Source: Terriglobia bacterium (GTDB taxonomy: Bacteria > Acidobacteriota > Terriglobia > Acidiferrales > UBA7541). From it: a DNA stretch of 64,000 bases. Numbering within the stretch: the stretch's first letter is position 1; each line of letters opens with the position of its first letter. A model generated the notes under the pieces. It was not told the DNA's origin and made no database searches. It saw nothing but the letters and a program-made list of their open reading frames with translations. The stretch spans positions 1-64,000 of the forward strand of contig JAIQES010000001.1 in the NCBI GenBank assembly GCA_020073705.1, written 5' to 3'. Positions 28,481 through 36,800 of the stretch are shown one piece after another. Position numbers and translations under genes: made by a program.

Positions 28481-29121
28481 GATTTCTTCCGCCTCAACTC
28501 AAAGGGTGGCTCGGTGCCCGCCATGAGGCGTTCGATGTTCCCACGGTGCTTGATGATGATCAGGATCGCCGCCAGTAGCGCGCCTGCCGATACCGCAGCC
28601 GGCGGCGCGTGCCGGGGCGCATAGAGCACATAGACGAGCAGCGGCAATGCAGCGGCCGCCGAAATGGAAGCAAGCGAAACGTAACGCCAGAATAAAGCCA
28701 CGATCACAAAGACCACGACCGCCACCGCGGCGGCGGGCCAGCAGATCACAAGGAAAACGCCAAGCGCCGTGGCCACGCCCTTACCTCCCGAAAATCCGAG
28801 CCACACAGGAAAGAGGTGGCCCAGGATGGCAGCGAGTCCCGCGTACATCATGAGCCGGATATTGCCGTCCGAGAAATGTCCGATCAGCCAAACGGCGAAA
28901 AAACCTTTTGCCATGTCGAGGATCAACGTCATCATGCCGGTGGGCCAGCCCGCCGTGCGCGCAACATTGGTTGCGCCGATGTTTCCGCTTCCCATGGCGC
29001 GCAAATCGCCGCCGCTCCGTGCGCGCACCAGCAGATAGCCGAACGGAATCGAGCCGAGCACATAGGCCAAGAGGACCAAAAGCCACAGCACTGGAACACT
29101 GGCCGCCATCGCCTGATTCAC
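28477..29121 (-). CDS. plsY: Acyl-phosphate:glycerol-3-phosphate acyltransferase PlsY
   Basis: 214 residues, five membrane helices, with the diagnostic loops GSIPFGYLLVRARSGGDLR, GSGNIGATNVARTAG and GHLFPVWLGFSGGKGVATALG. It transfers the acyl chain from acyl-phosphate to glycerol-3-phosphate, starting phospholipid synthesis. The GTG at 29121 overlaps the thpR stop (GTGA); an in-frame ATG four codons later is possible. The C-terminal tail is slightly longer than usual. Confidence 0.96.
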   Translation of the reverse strand: MNQAMAASVPVLWLLVLLAYVLGSIPFGYLLVRARSGGDLRAMGSGNIGATNVARTAGWPTGMMTLILDMAKGFFAVWLIGHFSDGNIRLMMYAGLAAILGHLFPVWLGFSGGKGVATALGVFLVICWPAAAVAVVVFVIVALFWRYVSLASISAAAALPLLVYVLYAPRHAPPAAVSAGALLAAILIIIKHRGNIERLMAGTEPPFELRRKKS

Positions 29122-29684
29122 TGCGGTACGCCCCCCTCGAAGCGGTATGTTGCCAGCCGAGTATATTCCGCCCCGCCGCGTTTCAGAACGCTTTGATAAA
29201 GATGGAATTCCTTCGCGACGGTGCGGCCGAATTCGAACGGCCCGGCGGCGGCAATGGCGTCTCGCAAACGATCGAGTCGATGCGGCGATTCAAACCGCGC
29301 GAGCGTCAGATGCGGCGAAAACGCGCGCTGCTCCCGCGCGATCCCGAGCGGCTCGAGCGCCGTCTCCACCGCCGCGGCGAGTTCGCCCAATTCAGCTCCC
29401 GCTTCGATCCCGGCCCAGAACACGCGCGGGCGTTTTGCGTCCGGGAAAAATCCCACGTCACGAAATTTCATTTCGATGGGATTGTGCAAGCGGATCGGCG
29501 CCAGAACCGCCTTGACCGGCTCAACTTTTTCCGGGGGAACTTCGCCGATGAATTTCAGCGTAACGTGCGCGTTCTCGATCCGCACCCACCGCGCGTTTCG
29601 ACAGAGAGGGCGCAATTTTTCGGCAAGATCACTGATTGCCGCGCGCACAGCCTCGGGAATGTCCAATGCGACGAAGATCCGCAC
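29118..29684 (-). CDS. thpR: RNA 2',3'-cyclic phosphodiesterase (LigT/ThpR family)
   Basis: 188 residues of the 2H phosphoesterase fold. The two HxTx motifs are visible (AHVTLKFIGEV and PHLTLARFE), and the start RIFVALDIPEAVR is typical. It opens 2',3'-cyclic phosphates on RNA ends or related nucleotides. The GTG at 29684 is chosen because AAAGG is eight bases upstream and homologues begin here; the longer frame to 29858 runs inside cinA. It starts four bases after the cinA stop, and its own stop overlaps plsY. Confidence 0.92.
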   Translation of the reverse strand: MRIFVALDIPEAVRAAISDLAEKLRPLCRNARWVRIENAHVTLKFIGEVPPEKVEPVKAVLAPIRLHNPIEMKFRDVGFFPDAKRPRVFWAGIEAGAELGELAAAVETALEPLGIAREQRAFSPHLTLARFESPHRLDRLRDAIAAAGPFEFGRTVAKEFHLYQSVLKRGGAEYTRLATYRFEGGVPQ

Positions 29685-29688
29685 GCGC

Positions 29689-30981
29689 TCAGCCTTTCGT
29701 GCCCGGCTCGCTGCGTCCGCTCGCCATAAATGGCTTGGGCTGCGCCGCATAGAGGAAATACCGCCGCACCAGGTCGAGCGCCGTCTGCGATGCTTGCCAG
29801 CGGATGCGGTCCCGCTCGCCGGGGAATCGCACGACGCGCTCTTTGCTGCCGGCCGCATCTGCGATCGCGACGTGCACCGTGCCCACGGGTTTTTCTGGAG
29901 AGCCGCCGGTCGGACCGGCTACGCCCGTAATCCCGACGCCGAGCGTCGCGCCGGTGCGGCGGCGGATTCCGTCGGCGAGGGCGATGGCCACTTCCGCGCT
30001 GACGGCGCCGCGGGATTCGATGATCTCCGCGGGCACGTCAACCCACGCCGACTTCAAGGTATTGCTGTACGAGACGACGCCGCCCAGAAAATATGCGGAG
30101 CTTCCGGATATTCGCGTCAGCCGCTCGGCGAGAAGGCCTCCGGTGCAGCTTTCCGCTGTGGCGATCGTCGCGTGATGGAGCGTCAACTCGCGGGCCACGA
30201 CTTCTTCCATCGATTCCCCTGCCGTGGTGAACACCGCCTCGCCCAGCGCGAGCACGATGCTTTCCTGAAGCTGCTGGAGCGTGCGCTCGGCGGCTGGCGC
30301 GTCTGCGGACCACGTGCGCAGGTGCACCTGAATTTCACCCGGCGCCGTCAGGATCGTGGTTTGCACGCCGTCATGGCGGGCATAAATTGGCGCAATGCGC
30401 TGATCGACATCCGATTCTCCCATCCCCGCCACACGCAGCTCGCGCGCCAGGAGGCGCACGCCCGTCGAGAGGCGCGCCAGGCGCGGCTCCAGCTGTGCGC
30501 TGAACATGGCTTTCAATTCGTGCGGCGGGCCAGGAAGCAAGACGACGACATGCCCTCGCGCCTCGAGCCACAGCCCCGGCGCGGTCCCGCGAGGATTTTC
30601 GAGGACGGCCGCTCCTTCCGGCACGAGCGCCTGGCGGGCGTTGACTTCGGCCATCGGGCGCCCGAGCTGCTGGAAGCGCGCTTCGATCTTGCTCATGACG
30701 GCGGGGTCGCGCTTGAGCTTTCTGCCTAGCAGATCGGCCACCGCGTCCCGTGTGCGGTCGTCTTCGGTGGGGCCGAGGCCCCCACTGGAAATTACAAGTT
30801 CGACGCGCTCCATCGCGCCGCCGAATGCGTCGTGCAAAGCATCGAGTTCGTCGCCGACCACGGTCTTGCGCGTAACTTCGATGCCCAGGCGGTTGAGTTG
30901 CGCGGTAAGGAAAAGAGAATTGGTGTCAACCCGGTCCGGGGTGAGTAGTTCCGATCCGACGGCGATGATTTCAGCTTTCAT
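29689..30981 (-). CDS. cinA: CinA-family nicotinamide-nucleotide amidohydrolase
   Basis: 430 residues with both expected domains: an N-terminal MoaB/MogA-like (COG1058) half beginning MKAEIIAVGSELLTPDRVDT with the VISSGGLGPTEDDRT motif, and a C-terminal PncC half (TAESCTGGLLAERLTRISG, GVGITGVAGPTGGSPEKPVG). The enzyme cleaves NMN to nicotinic acid mononucleotide (pyridine-nucleotide salvage), and the N-half may hydrolyse ADP-ribose. It is preceded by the NHL-propeller gene (7-bp gap) and followed by thpR (4-bp gap). Confidence 0.95.
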   Translation of the reverse strand: MKAEIIAVGSELLTPDRVDTNSLFLTAQLNRLGIEVTRKTVVGDELDALHDAFGGAMERVELVISSGGLGPTEDDRTRDAVADLLGRKLKRDPAVMSKIEARFQQLGRPMAEVNARQALVPEGAAVLENPRGTAPGLWLEARGHVVVLLPGPPHELKAMFSAQLEPRLARLSTGVRLLARELRVAGMGESDVDQRIAPIYARHDGVQTTILTAPGEIQVHLRTWSADAPAAERTLQQLQESIVLALGEAVFTTAGESMEEVVARELTLHHATIATAESCTGGLLAERLTRISGSSAYFLGGVVSYSNTLKSAWVDVPAEIIESRGAVSAEVAIALADGIRRRTGATLGVGITGVAGPTGGSPEKPVGTVHVAIADAAGSKERVVRFPGERDRIRWQASQTALDLVRRYFLYAAQPKPFMASGRSEPGTKG

Positions 30982-30988
30982 CGTTTGA

Positions 30989-32020
30989 CTAGCGCGGTAG
31001 AGGCAACCCCTCGACGTCCCAGTCCAGGCTGAAGAGAGCGTTGCTGGTGGCGAGTATGGCGCGATTTCCGGGCAAGAGCGCGAGGCCTACGAGGCCGCTT
31101 CCGCCGAGCACCTGCTCGGCGCGGCCATCGGGAGCGATTTGCACGATGCCGCGGCGGCCGCCGTACGACGCGGCAACGTAAAGATTTCCCTTGCGGTCGA
31201 ACGCCAGCCCCTGCGGCCTTCCGAGTCCACGGAAAAAGGTGCTGATCTCGCCCTTCTGGCTGATGCACAATACGCGATCGAAGCTCGACGTCGTGGGACC
31301 GGTAACGAACATCTCGCCGGTGGGGCTGAACGCGAGATGGTACGCTGAGATCGAAGGTTCGAGCGTGGCAAACACAAAAATCTGCCGGTCGGGACTGATC
31401 TTGAAAATCGTGCCGCTGCGGTCGCCGACAAAGAGATTACCGATGGTATCGAATGCGATTCCGGTCGCGGCGCCCATACCTTCGACCCAGAGCTGAGAGC
31501 GGCCGTCTGGGCTGATGCGATGGACCGTACCGTCGTTGCGGCAGGTGACGTAGAGATAACCTTCGCGGTCCAGCGCGAGGCCGGTCGGATTCATCAGCTC
31601 GGTGACGAACGGCTTCACCACGTAATTGGGCGTGATCTTATAAAGCGAGACGGCGACTTTTTGCCCGCGCTGGCCGCTGTAGGTGACGTAAATGTTGCCT
31701 TCAACATCCACCGCGGGATTGGCCACCGGGTGCAGGTTATCGGCGATCTGCACGCCTAGATGAAATGCGAACGGCTGGCTCTTGGCGCGCGAGGTCTCCA
31801 CGCGCACGATGCCGCCTACGGCGCCTTCCGGCACGCGCGCCACCAGATGATCTTCGGCTGATAACAGCAGGTTCGCCTCGGTTTCCCCGAAGCGGACGCG
31901 GGGACGCGTGTTGGGCCGCGGCACAAAACCGCTGCCGTATATCGTGACGTCGCCACCGGGAATTGCTGCTCCCGGCTGGATGCGGTCAATGCGTGGGATG
32001 CCGTTGGTGTCCAATTTCAC
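30989..32020 (-). CDS. IPT/TIG plus NHL beta-propeller protein
   Basis: About 343 residues from a GTG at 32020; an ATG at 32059 inside pgpA would add 13. The first ~85 residues are IPT/TIG-like (GAAIPGGDVTIYGSGFVPRP, VRVETSRAKSQPF). The rest is a six-bladed NHL/SMP-30-like propeller with repeated PTGLALDREGYLYVT-, GIAFDTIGNLFVG- and PQGLAFDRKGNLYVA-type blades. No signal peptide is evident from either start, so location is unclear. NHL propellers bind ligands or RNA, or act as lactonases; no catalytic set is recognisable. Its place between pgpA and cinA suggests co-transcription, not a shared function. Confidence 0.75.
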   Translation of the reverse strand: MKLDTNGIPRIDRIQPGAAIPGGDVTIYGSGFVPRPNTRPRVRFGETEANLLLSAEDHLVARVPEGAVGGIVRVETSRAKSQPFAFHLGVQIADNLHPVANPAVDVEGNIYVTYSGQRGQKVAVSLYKITPNYVVKPFVTELMNPTGLALDREGYLYVTCRNDGTVHRISPDGRSQLWVEGMGAATGIAFDTIGNLFVGDRSGTIFKISPDRQIFVFATLEPSISAYHLAFSPTGEMFVTGPTTSSFDRVLCISQKGEISTFFRGLGRPQGLAFDRKGNLYVAASYGGRRGIVQIAPDGRAEQVLGGSGLVGLALLPGNRAILATSNALFSLDWDVEGLPLPR

Positions 32021-32031
32021 TCTCGAATCGT

Positions 32032-32601
32032 TCAAAGGCCGAGCGCTCGGGCAATCCACAAACCCAGCGCCGCGTAAATTCCCGCAATCCAGTCGTCAGC
32101 CATGATTCCCAAGCCGCCGGGGAGGGACTCGGCCTGCCGGGCAGGGAATGGCTTCCAAATATCAAAGACTCGAAAAAGTATAAGGCCCAGCAGTAAATAT
32201 TTCCAGTTTGGTATTCCAGCACCAATGCCAAGATATGCGATGAGTTGCCCCGAAACTTCATCAATCACAACAGTCTGGGGGTCCTTGGTGTCAAGGTACT
32301 TCGCCGCACGGGACGCTGCCGCAATTCCAATCAGGGCGATTGAAAATATTGCGGTCAATGCCATCCATGTGGGTGAGACATCGAAATGAATGTCTCCCGC
32401 GAAATGGCCAAACGGTTTGTCAGGCAAAAGCCCTGTCCAATAGAGTGCCGTCAGAGCCACGCCGGCGAGTGAACCGAATGTCCCCGGCGCTTTCGGCAGA
32501 TAGCCCAGGCCAAACGCCGTCGCAATCGCGAGCGAGACGCGCGGCTTGCGCGCTGCGCTACTCGTCGTCGTGCTCGGTGCGCTCGGGCTGGGCTGGCTCA
32601 T
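32032..32601 (-). CDS. pgpA: Phosphatidylglycerophosphatase A
   Basis: 189 residues. The family signature LGYLPKAPGTFGSLAGV is near residue 35. DPQTVVIDEVSGQLIAYLG carries the catalytic acidic residues, and FRVFDIWKPFPARQAESLPG and GGLGIMADDWIAGIYAAL complete the membrane enzyme with about four helices. It dephosphorylates phosphatidylglycerophosphate to phosphatidylglycerol, sharing phospholipid synthesis with plsY and gpsA in this run. The chosen ATG overlaps the end of yacG by 44 bases; its ~20-residue Ser/Pro/Thr-rich leader is dispensable-looking, but no better start exists. Confidence 0.92.
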   Translation of the reverse strand: MSQPSPSAPSTTTSSAARKPRVSLAIATAFGLGYLPKAPGTFGSLAGVALTALYWTGLLPDKPFGHFAGDIHFDVSPTWMALTAIFSIALIGIAAASRAAKYLDTKDPQTVVIDEVSGQLIAYLGIGAGIPNWKYLLLGLILFRVFDIWKPFPARQAESLPGGLGIMADDWIAGIYAALGLWIARALGL

Positions 32602-32773
32602 TCGTGTCGATCTCTTCGGGTTCCGATTCGTCCATCATCGGCGCAGCCACTTTGTACTTCTCCATGGCCCAGTTGCCGAGGTCGCGCTCGCGGCAGCGCT
32701 CGCTGCAGAAAGGAAATTCCGCGTGCGTTTCCGAATCGGTCGGCTGCTTGCAGATGGGGCATCGCAGTTTCAT
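32558..32773 (-). CDS. yacG: DNA gyrase inhibitor YacG-like zinc protein
   Basis: 71 residues with a four-Cys zinc finger (CPICKQP and FCSERCRERDLGNW), the YacG/DUF329 signature, then a strongly acidic tail (DESEPEEIDTNEPAQPE). In E. coli YacG binds GyrB and blocks its DNA binding. The acidic tail is encoded by the same bases as the start of pgpA in another frame (32558-32601). Confidence 0.9.
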   Translation of the reverse strand: MKLRCPICKQPTDSETHAEFPFCSERCRERDLGNWAMEKYKVAAPMMDESEPEEIDTNEPAQPERTEHDDE

Positions 32774-32798
32774 GCGTTCTACTCACGGTAGTCGGGCT

Positions 32799-32881
32799 TT
32801 GTAGCGCCCGCCTTCAGCCTGAAGCCTTCACGCGGGCATGTGCTTGAGCCTAGAATGCCGCCCTAAAGGGCGGCGCTACAA
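32799..32881. repeat. REP-like palindromic element
   Basis: Outer arms TTGTAGCGCC (32799-32808) and GGCGCTACAA (32872-32881) are perfect complements. Inside lie two further palindromes, CTTCAGCCTGAAG at about 32812-32824 and GCCGCCCTAAAGGGCGGC at 32857-32874. This multi-hairpin build, in the gap between rimO and yacG, resembles dispersed REP-type elements. In RNA it could also act as a transcript stabiliser or attenuator within the operon. Confidence 0.75.
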
Positions 32882-32915
32882 GAGTGTCTCAAGCCTGGAT
32901 CGTCACACATTCACT

Positions 32916-34358
32916 TCAGGCTAAGATGCGCAACACCGCGCCTGTAGCCACACGTTGCACGGGCCCGGTCACCGCCGTTTGCGCTGCGGCCGGTCGCGGC
33001 GCATCCAGAATCTCCACGACCCGTCCAACCAGGTCGTACTCATGCGACTCCGTGATCTCGACAGTTACAATGTCGCCGGGCTGCGCAGTCAGATCTGTTT
33101 CCGCCACTTGAATGTCATTCAGGTACAACTTGCCGTCAATTTCGGGCGCCATGCACTCGAGACGGGCCTCCCAGACCAGCGGCGTGTCCTTGGAAGGCCC
33201 TTCGACCAGGGCGGTCGCGTGCTGGCCGCGAAAACGCCGCAGCTTGCGCGCGGAAATCTTCTGCTGAATTTCCATCAGGCAATTCTGCCGCTCTTTAATT
33301 GTTTCTTCGTCCACTTTTGGGCCGAGCGCGAAGCTGGATGCGTTGTCGACGTCCGAATACGGGAACACGCCCATCCAGTCAAATTCCGCTGCGTCCACGA
33401 AGTCACACAATTCGTGGAAGTCCGATTCGGTCTCGCCGGGGAAGCCGACAATGAACGAAGTCCGCAGAGCCACGCCGGGAATCGTCGCGCGGATGCGATG
33501 CAGCAATTGCAGGAACGCCTTGCGGCTTGAGCCGCGCTTCATCCTTGCGAGCACGTTGCGGCTGGCGTGCTGCAGAGGCAGGTCCATGTACTTTGCAAGG
33601 CGCGGGTGCGCGGCAATCGTATCGAGCAGGCGCTGCGTGACGCGGTTCGGATAGCAGTAGAGGAACCGCACCCACTGCAGGCCTTCGACGGCCGCCAGCT
33701 GTTCGAGCAGCAGGGCCAGGCCGTCACGCAATCCGAGGTCTTCGCCGTAGGAGGTGGTGTCCTGGCCGATCAGAGTTATTTCGCGGACGCCGGCAGACGC
33801 CAGGCTTTCCGCCTCGCGCACGACGGATTCAAAACGCCGGCTGCGGAACGCTCCGCGCAACTGCGGGATGATGCAGAACGTGCACGGATGGTCGCAGCCT
33901 TCGGCGACCTTGATGTACGCTGCGTGCCGGGGCGTCGAAAGAATCCGGGGCGTGAGGTCGTGGTAGAGATACGACGGAGGGGGCGCCAGGCCTCCCGCAT
34001 CGAATCGCAACTCGCCTTCGACCGCTTCAAGAATTTGTTCGATCTCGCCCGTCCCGACCACCGCGTCCACTTCGGGGATTTGTTGGAGGATCTGTTGCCG
34101 GTATCGCTCCACCAGGCAGCCGGCGACGATCAGTTTCTTCGCCGCGCCGAACTTCTTGTATTCGGCCATCTCCAGAATCGTATCGATCGATTCCTGCTGC
34201 GCCGGCGCGATGAAGCTGCACGTATTCACCACGAGCACTTCGGCTTCTTCCGCGCGCGGGGTGAATTCATAGCCGCTGCGCGCGAGAATACCCATCATGA
34301 CCTCGCTGTCCACGAGATTTTTCGGGCATCCCAGGCTAATGAATCCGGCTTTCGGCAT
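32916..34358 (-). CDS. rimO: Ribosomal protein S12 methylthiotransferase RimO
   Basis: 480 residues. The N-terminal methylthiotransferase domain starts GFISLGCPKNLVDSE, with cluster Cys at 11, 47 (NTCSF) and 81 (AGCLVE). The radical-SAM site CDHPCTFC uses Cys 155, 159 and 162. A TRAM domain lies near residues 375-445, followed by an Ala/Pro-rich tail. It methylthiolates an Asp of ribosomal protein S12 using two 4Fe-4S clusters and SAM. CPKN rather than CQMN after the start separates it from MiaB. It lies 53 bp after the transglutaminase gene on the same strand. Confidence 0.96.
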   Translation of the reverse strand: MPKAGFISLGCPKNLVDSEVMMGILARSGYEFTPRAEEAEVLVVNTCSFIAPAQQESIDTILEMAEYKKFGAAKKLIVAGCLVERYRQQILQQIPEVDAVVGTGEIEQILEAVEGELRFDAGGLAPPPSYLYHDLTPRILSTPRHAAYIKVAEGCDHPCTFCIIPQLRGAFRSRRFESVVREAESLASAGVREITLIGQDTTSYGEDLGLRDGLALLLEQLAAVEGLQWVRFLYCYPNRVTQRLLDTIAAHPRLAKYMDLPLQHASRNVLARMKRGSSRKAFLQLLHRIRATIPGVALRTSFIVGFPGETESDFHELCDFVDAAEFDWMGVFPYSDVDNASSFALGPKVDEETIKERQNCLMEIQQKISARKLRRFRGQHATALVEGPSKDTPLVWEARLECMAPEIDGKLYLNDIQVAETDLTAQPGDIVTVEITESHEYDLVGRVVEILDAPRPAAAQTAVTGPVQRVATGAVLRILA

Positions 34359-34411
34359 GAAGGTCAGCGATTATTCTAACATGGCGTGGAGTTCGCCGTC
34401 CGCAGGCCCGC

Positions 34412-36676
34412 TCAGCGCGGGCGAACGAACGACTGAATGCGATCGAGCAGTGAAGAAGCGCGCCGCGGGTCAGGAGCCTGCCCGCCAAACCGCGCCGCGT
34501 GATACATTGCGGTGAGTTCGTGCACGGGCGCGGCCAGATTTCCGTCCGGCACCGCTGTCGCAAACTCGAGCGGGGTCTGTCCCGGCGCCTTGCGCATCCC
34601 GTGGCGGGCGAGCAGCCGCAGCATTTCGTTGTACTGGAGCGTCGCCAGGTGCGGCGTCATCGTGGCAGGGGGGGCGATCCGCAGTCGCCACACAGACACC
34701 AGGCGCTGGCGGACCTTTGGTTGCAGCAAGAGCGCAGAGATACAGAGTACAGCGAGGATTACGAGTCCTGCCGGCAGCAGCGCCGCCTTATGGACGGCTC
34801 TGGCCTGCCAGAGTTCCAGCCGATCCGTGGCGAAGCGTCGCGCAGCCGCGAAAGCCGTCCTCAGGCGCTCGGTCCAGTCGCGTGAAACGCGGTGCAGGTT
34901 TTGCGCCAGCGTGATTTGATGCACGAAGTCGTAATTGATGACCCATTCGCTCCACTGCAGTTCGAACCAATCCCAGTAGTGCCCGAGCAGCGCAAACATT
35001 CCCGGCGGCTTTTCGTCGGACGGCGGCGTGGGGTCAAACGTCATCCAGCCAAAGGAAGGGAAATAGGCCTCGACCCAGCTATGCGCATCGCTGGCGCGCA
35101 CCACAAAGTCACCGCCGACGTCGTTGTACTCCCCGGTCTGGAATCCGTTGATGTACCGCGCCGGGACACCGACCGAGCGCAGCATCACCGTCATTGCGGT
35201 GGCGAAGTATTCACAGTGCCCCGCGCGCTTCTGGAACAGGAAATAGGCAAGCGGATCGGAGGGTGGCGGCCCAGTCAGGTCAAGCGTGTAGCCGTAGTGC
35301 GAACGCAGATAGCCCTCAAGGGCGTGCGCCTTGTCATATGGGGCTTCGGCTCGCGCCGTGATTTGCTTGGCCAGCTCCGGAATGCGCGGGTCGAGCTCGG
35401 GCAATTGCAGATACGTTTCGCGCATGGATGCGGAGTAATCGGCACCTGCCTGGCGCAGAGCGGCTGCCGGTGGGACCGGCAACACCGACCGCGCCTCGTA
35501 CTGCATTCGCGAAAAATTGTGGTAGGGATTGAAGACGGAGCCAGTCGGGTCCTGTAACAGGTAGGCCCGCCGCTGGCCCCCGGGAGTCGTACCTGCTTCG
35601 CCGTTGAACCCTCCGCGCACGCTTTCCGCATCGTTGACAAGAAATAGCGCCGTGCTTGCAATTGGCTCGAGCAGTACCGTGTATTGGATCGGCCTGCCGC
35701 CTCTTCTCCGGTTGGTTTCGCCGGCGCTCAGATGGAACCAGCCTTCCGAGCCCGGCGTGAGAGTCATGGTTTCGTGCGGCTCGTTGTACCAGCGCCTGCC
35801 GTCGAACGTCGTCAGCGCCACGCCGCGCCAATGCACGCTGCGCGCCGCATCGAGGCCCCCGTCGACGCGAATGCGCATAACCACCACGCTGCTCTTCTTG
35901 ATTTCGCCGATTTCGCCCAGCTCAACATCATCGCTGAAGCCGGAAATCAGCGTAGGCTGCAAATTGAACCCGGACATGTAGCCGCGGGTGAATCGCGGGA
36001 GGAATAGGAAAATGACGGTGCCGATCGCGAGCGACCCGAATGCGATGGCAGCGGAGGTCACGCCCAGCGCGTTGTGCAGGCGGTGAGCCGCGCGCGTGCC
36101 GTTCGCAATCGGCTGGGTGACGGCGCCCTGCGCGCTGCGCCACATCTCCAGGCCCACGAAGGTGGAAACGGCCAAAGCCAGGAATACAAAGAAAAAGACG
36201 ACGAAAGCCGTGTCCACCGTCAGAATCGCCGAAGCTAGCATGGACGCGAAAGCCATCAGCGTCAGAAACAGGTAATCGCGGGTTGTCGAAGCGCTGTAAA
36301 GCCGCACGATGATGGCGAACAACATCAGATGGATGGTTGCCAACAGGGCGGCGAAGAGCCCGGGGTGTTGCGCGTCGGAGCCCAGTATCCGCGAGACGAT
36401 CCACAGGTCGAACGGGAAGAATACAAAATACGCGATTGTTATCCAGGTCGCCACGCGGTTCGAAAGCTCCGGCCCCCGCCCGCGCCACCAACGGTAACCC
36501 TTGAATAACAAAGCGGCCGGAGGGAGCAAGATCGACACCAGGTCGAGTTTCCCGGTCGAGACCAGCGTCAGGACCCCTGTCAGGAGAAGGAAGTAGAGAG
36601 AGATCTCAAAATGGCGCTTCAGAGCGGAAAGGTCCCCGGAGAGATTTGCCTTGGGAATAGAGTCTGCGGTATTCAT
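34412..36676 (-). CDS. Transglutaminase-like membrane protein (TgpA/DUF3488 type)
   Basis: 754 residues. An N-terminal block of about six helices (residues ~25-230, DUF3488-like) is followed by a periplasmic region with a transglutaminase core. The papain-like triad is complete: Cys in AGHCEYFATAMTVMLRSVGV (~488), His in DAHSWVEAYF (~530) and Asp in MTFDPTPP (~547). A further membrane helix near residue 640 leads to a DUF4129-like cytoplasmic tail. TgpA-type proteins accompany MoxR and DUF58 genes and are thought to modify or cleave periplasmic peptide bonds. The ATG at 36676 lacks a good Shine-Dalgarno sequence, but the upstream frame is low-complexity non-coding sequence. It completes the MoxR-DUF58-transglutaminase set, interrupted by mutY. 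Confidence 0.9.
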   Translation of the reverse strand: MNTADSIPKANLSGDLSALKRHFEISLYFLLLTGVLTLVSTGKLDLVSILLPPAALLFKGYRWWRGRGPELSNRVATWITIAYFVFFPFDLWIVSRILGSDAQHPGLFAALLATIHLMLFAIIVRLYSASTTRDYLFLTLMAFASMLASAILTVDTAFVVFFFVFLALAVSTFVGLEMWRSAQGAVTQPIANGTRAAHRLHNALGVTSAAIAFGSLAIGTVIFLFLPRFTRGYMSGFNLQPTLISGFSDDVELGEIGEIKKSSVVVMRIRVDGGLDAARSVHWRGVALTTFDGRRWYNEPHETMTLTPGSEGWFHLSAGETNRRRGGRPIQYTVLLEPIASTALFLVNDAESVRGGFNGEAGTTPGGQRRAYLLQDPTGSVFNPYHNFSRMQYEARSVLPVPPAAALRQAGADYSASMRETYLQLPELDPRIPELAKQITARAEAPYDKAHALEGYLRSHYGYTLDLTGPPPSDPLAYFLFQKRAGHCEYFATAMTVMLRSVGVPARYINGFQTGEYNDVGGDFVVRASDAHSWVEAYFPSFGWMTFDPTPPSDEKPPGMFALLGHYWDWFELQWSEWVINYDFVHQITLAQNLHRVSRDWTERLRTAFAAARRFATDRLELWQARAVHKAALLPAGLVILAVLCISALLLQPKVRQRLVSVWRLRIAPPATMTPHLATLQYNEMLRLLARHGMRKAPGQTPLEFATAVPDGNLAAPVHELTAMYHAARFGGQAPDPRRASSLLDRIQSFVRPR

Positions 36677-36800
36677 GGCGCAAACAACAAGCTTAACATT
36701 CCGCCCGCGCCGCAGACTTGCGTGGGACCAATCAGATAATGCGCCGATGGCCTCATGCGCAGGATTCGCTTGATTCGGCTCGATTCCGTTTTGACTAGTT

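Noticed and set aside
29221-30729. 502-codon plus-strand frame opposite thpR/cinA
   Set aside because: Antiparallel to two clear enzymes; composition is typical of a GC-rich complement.
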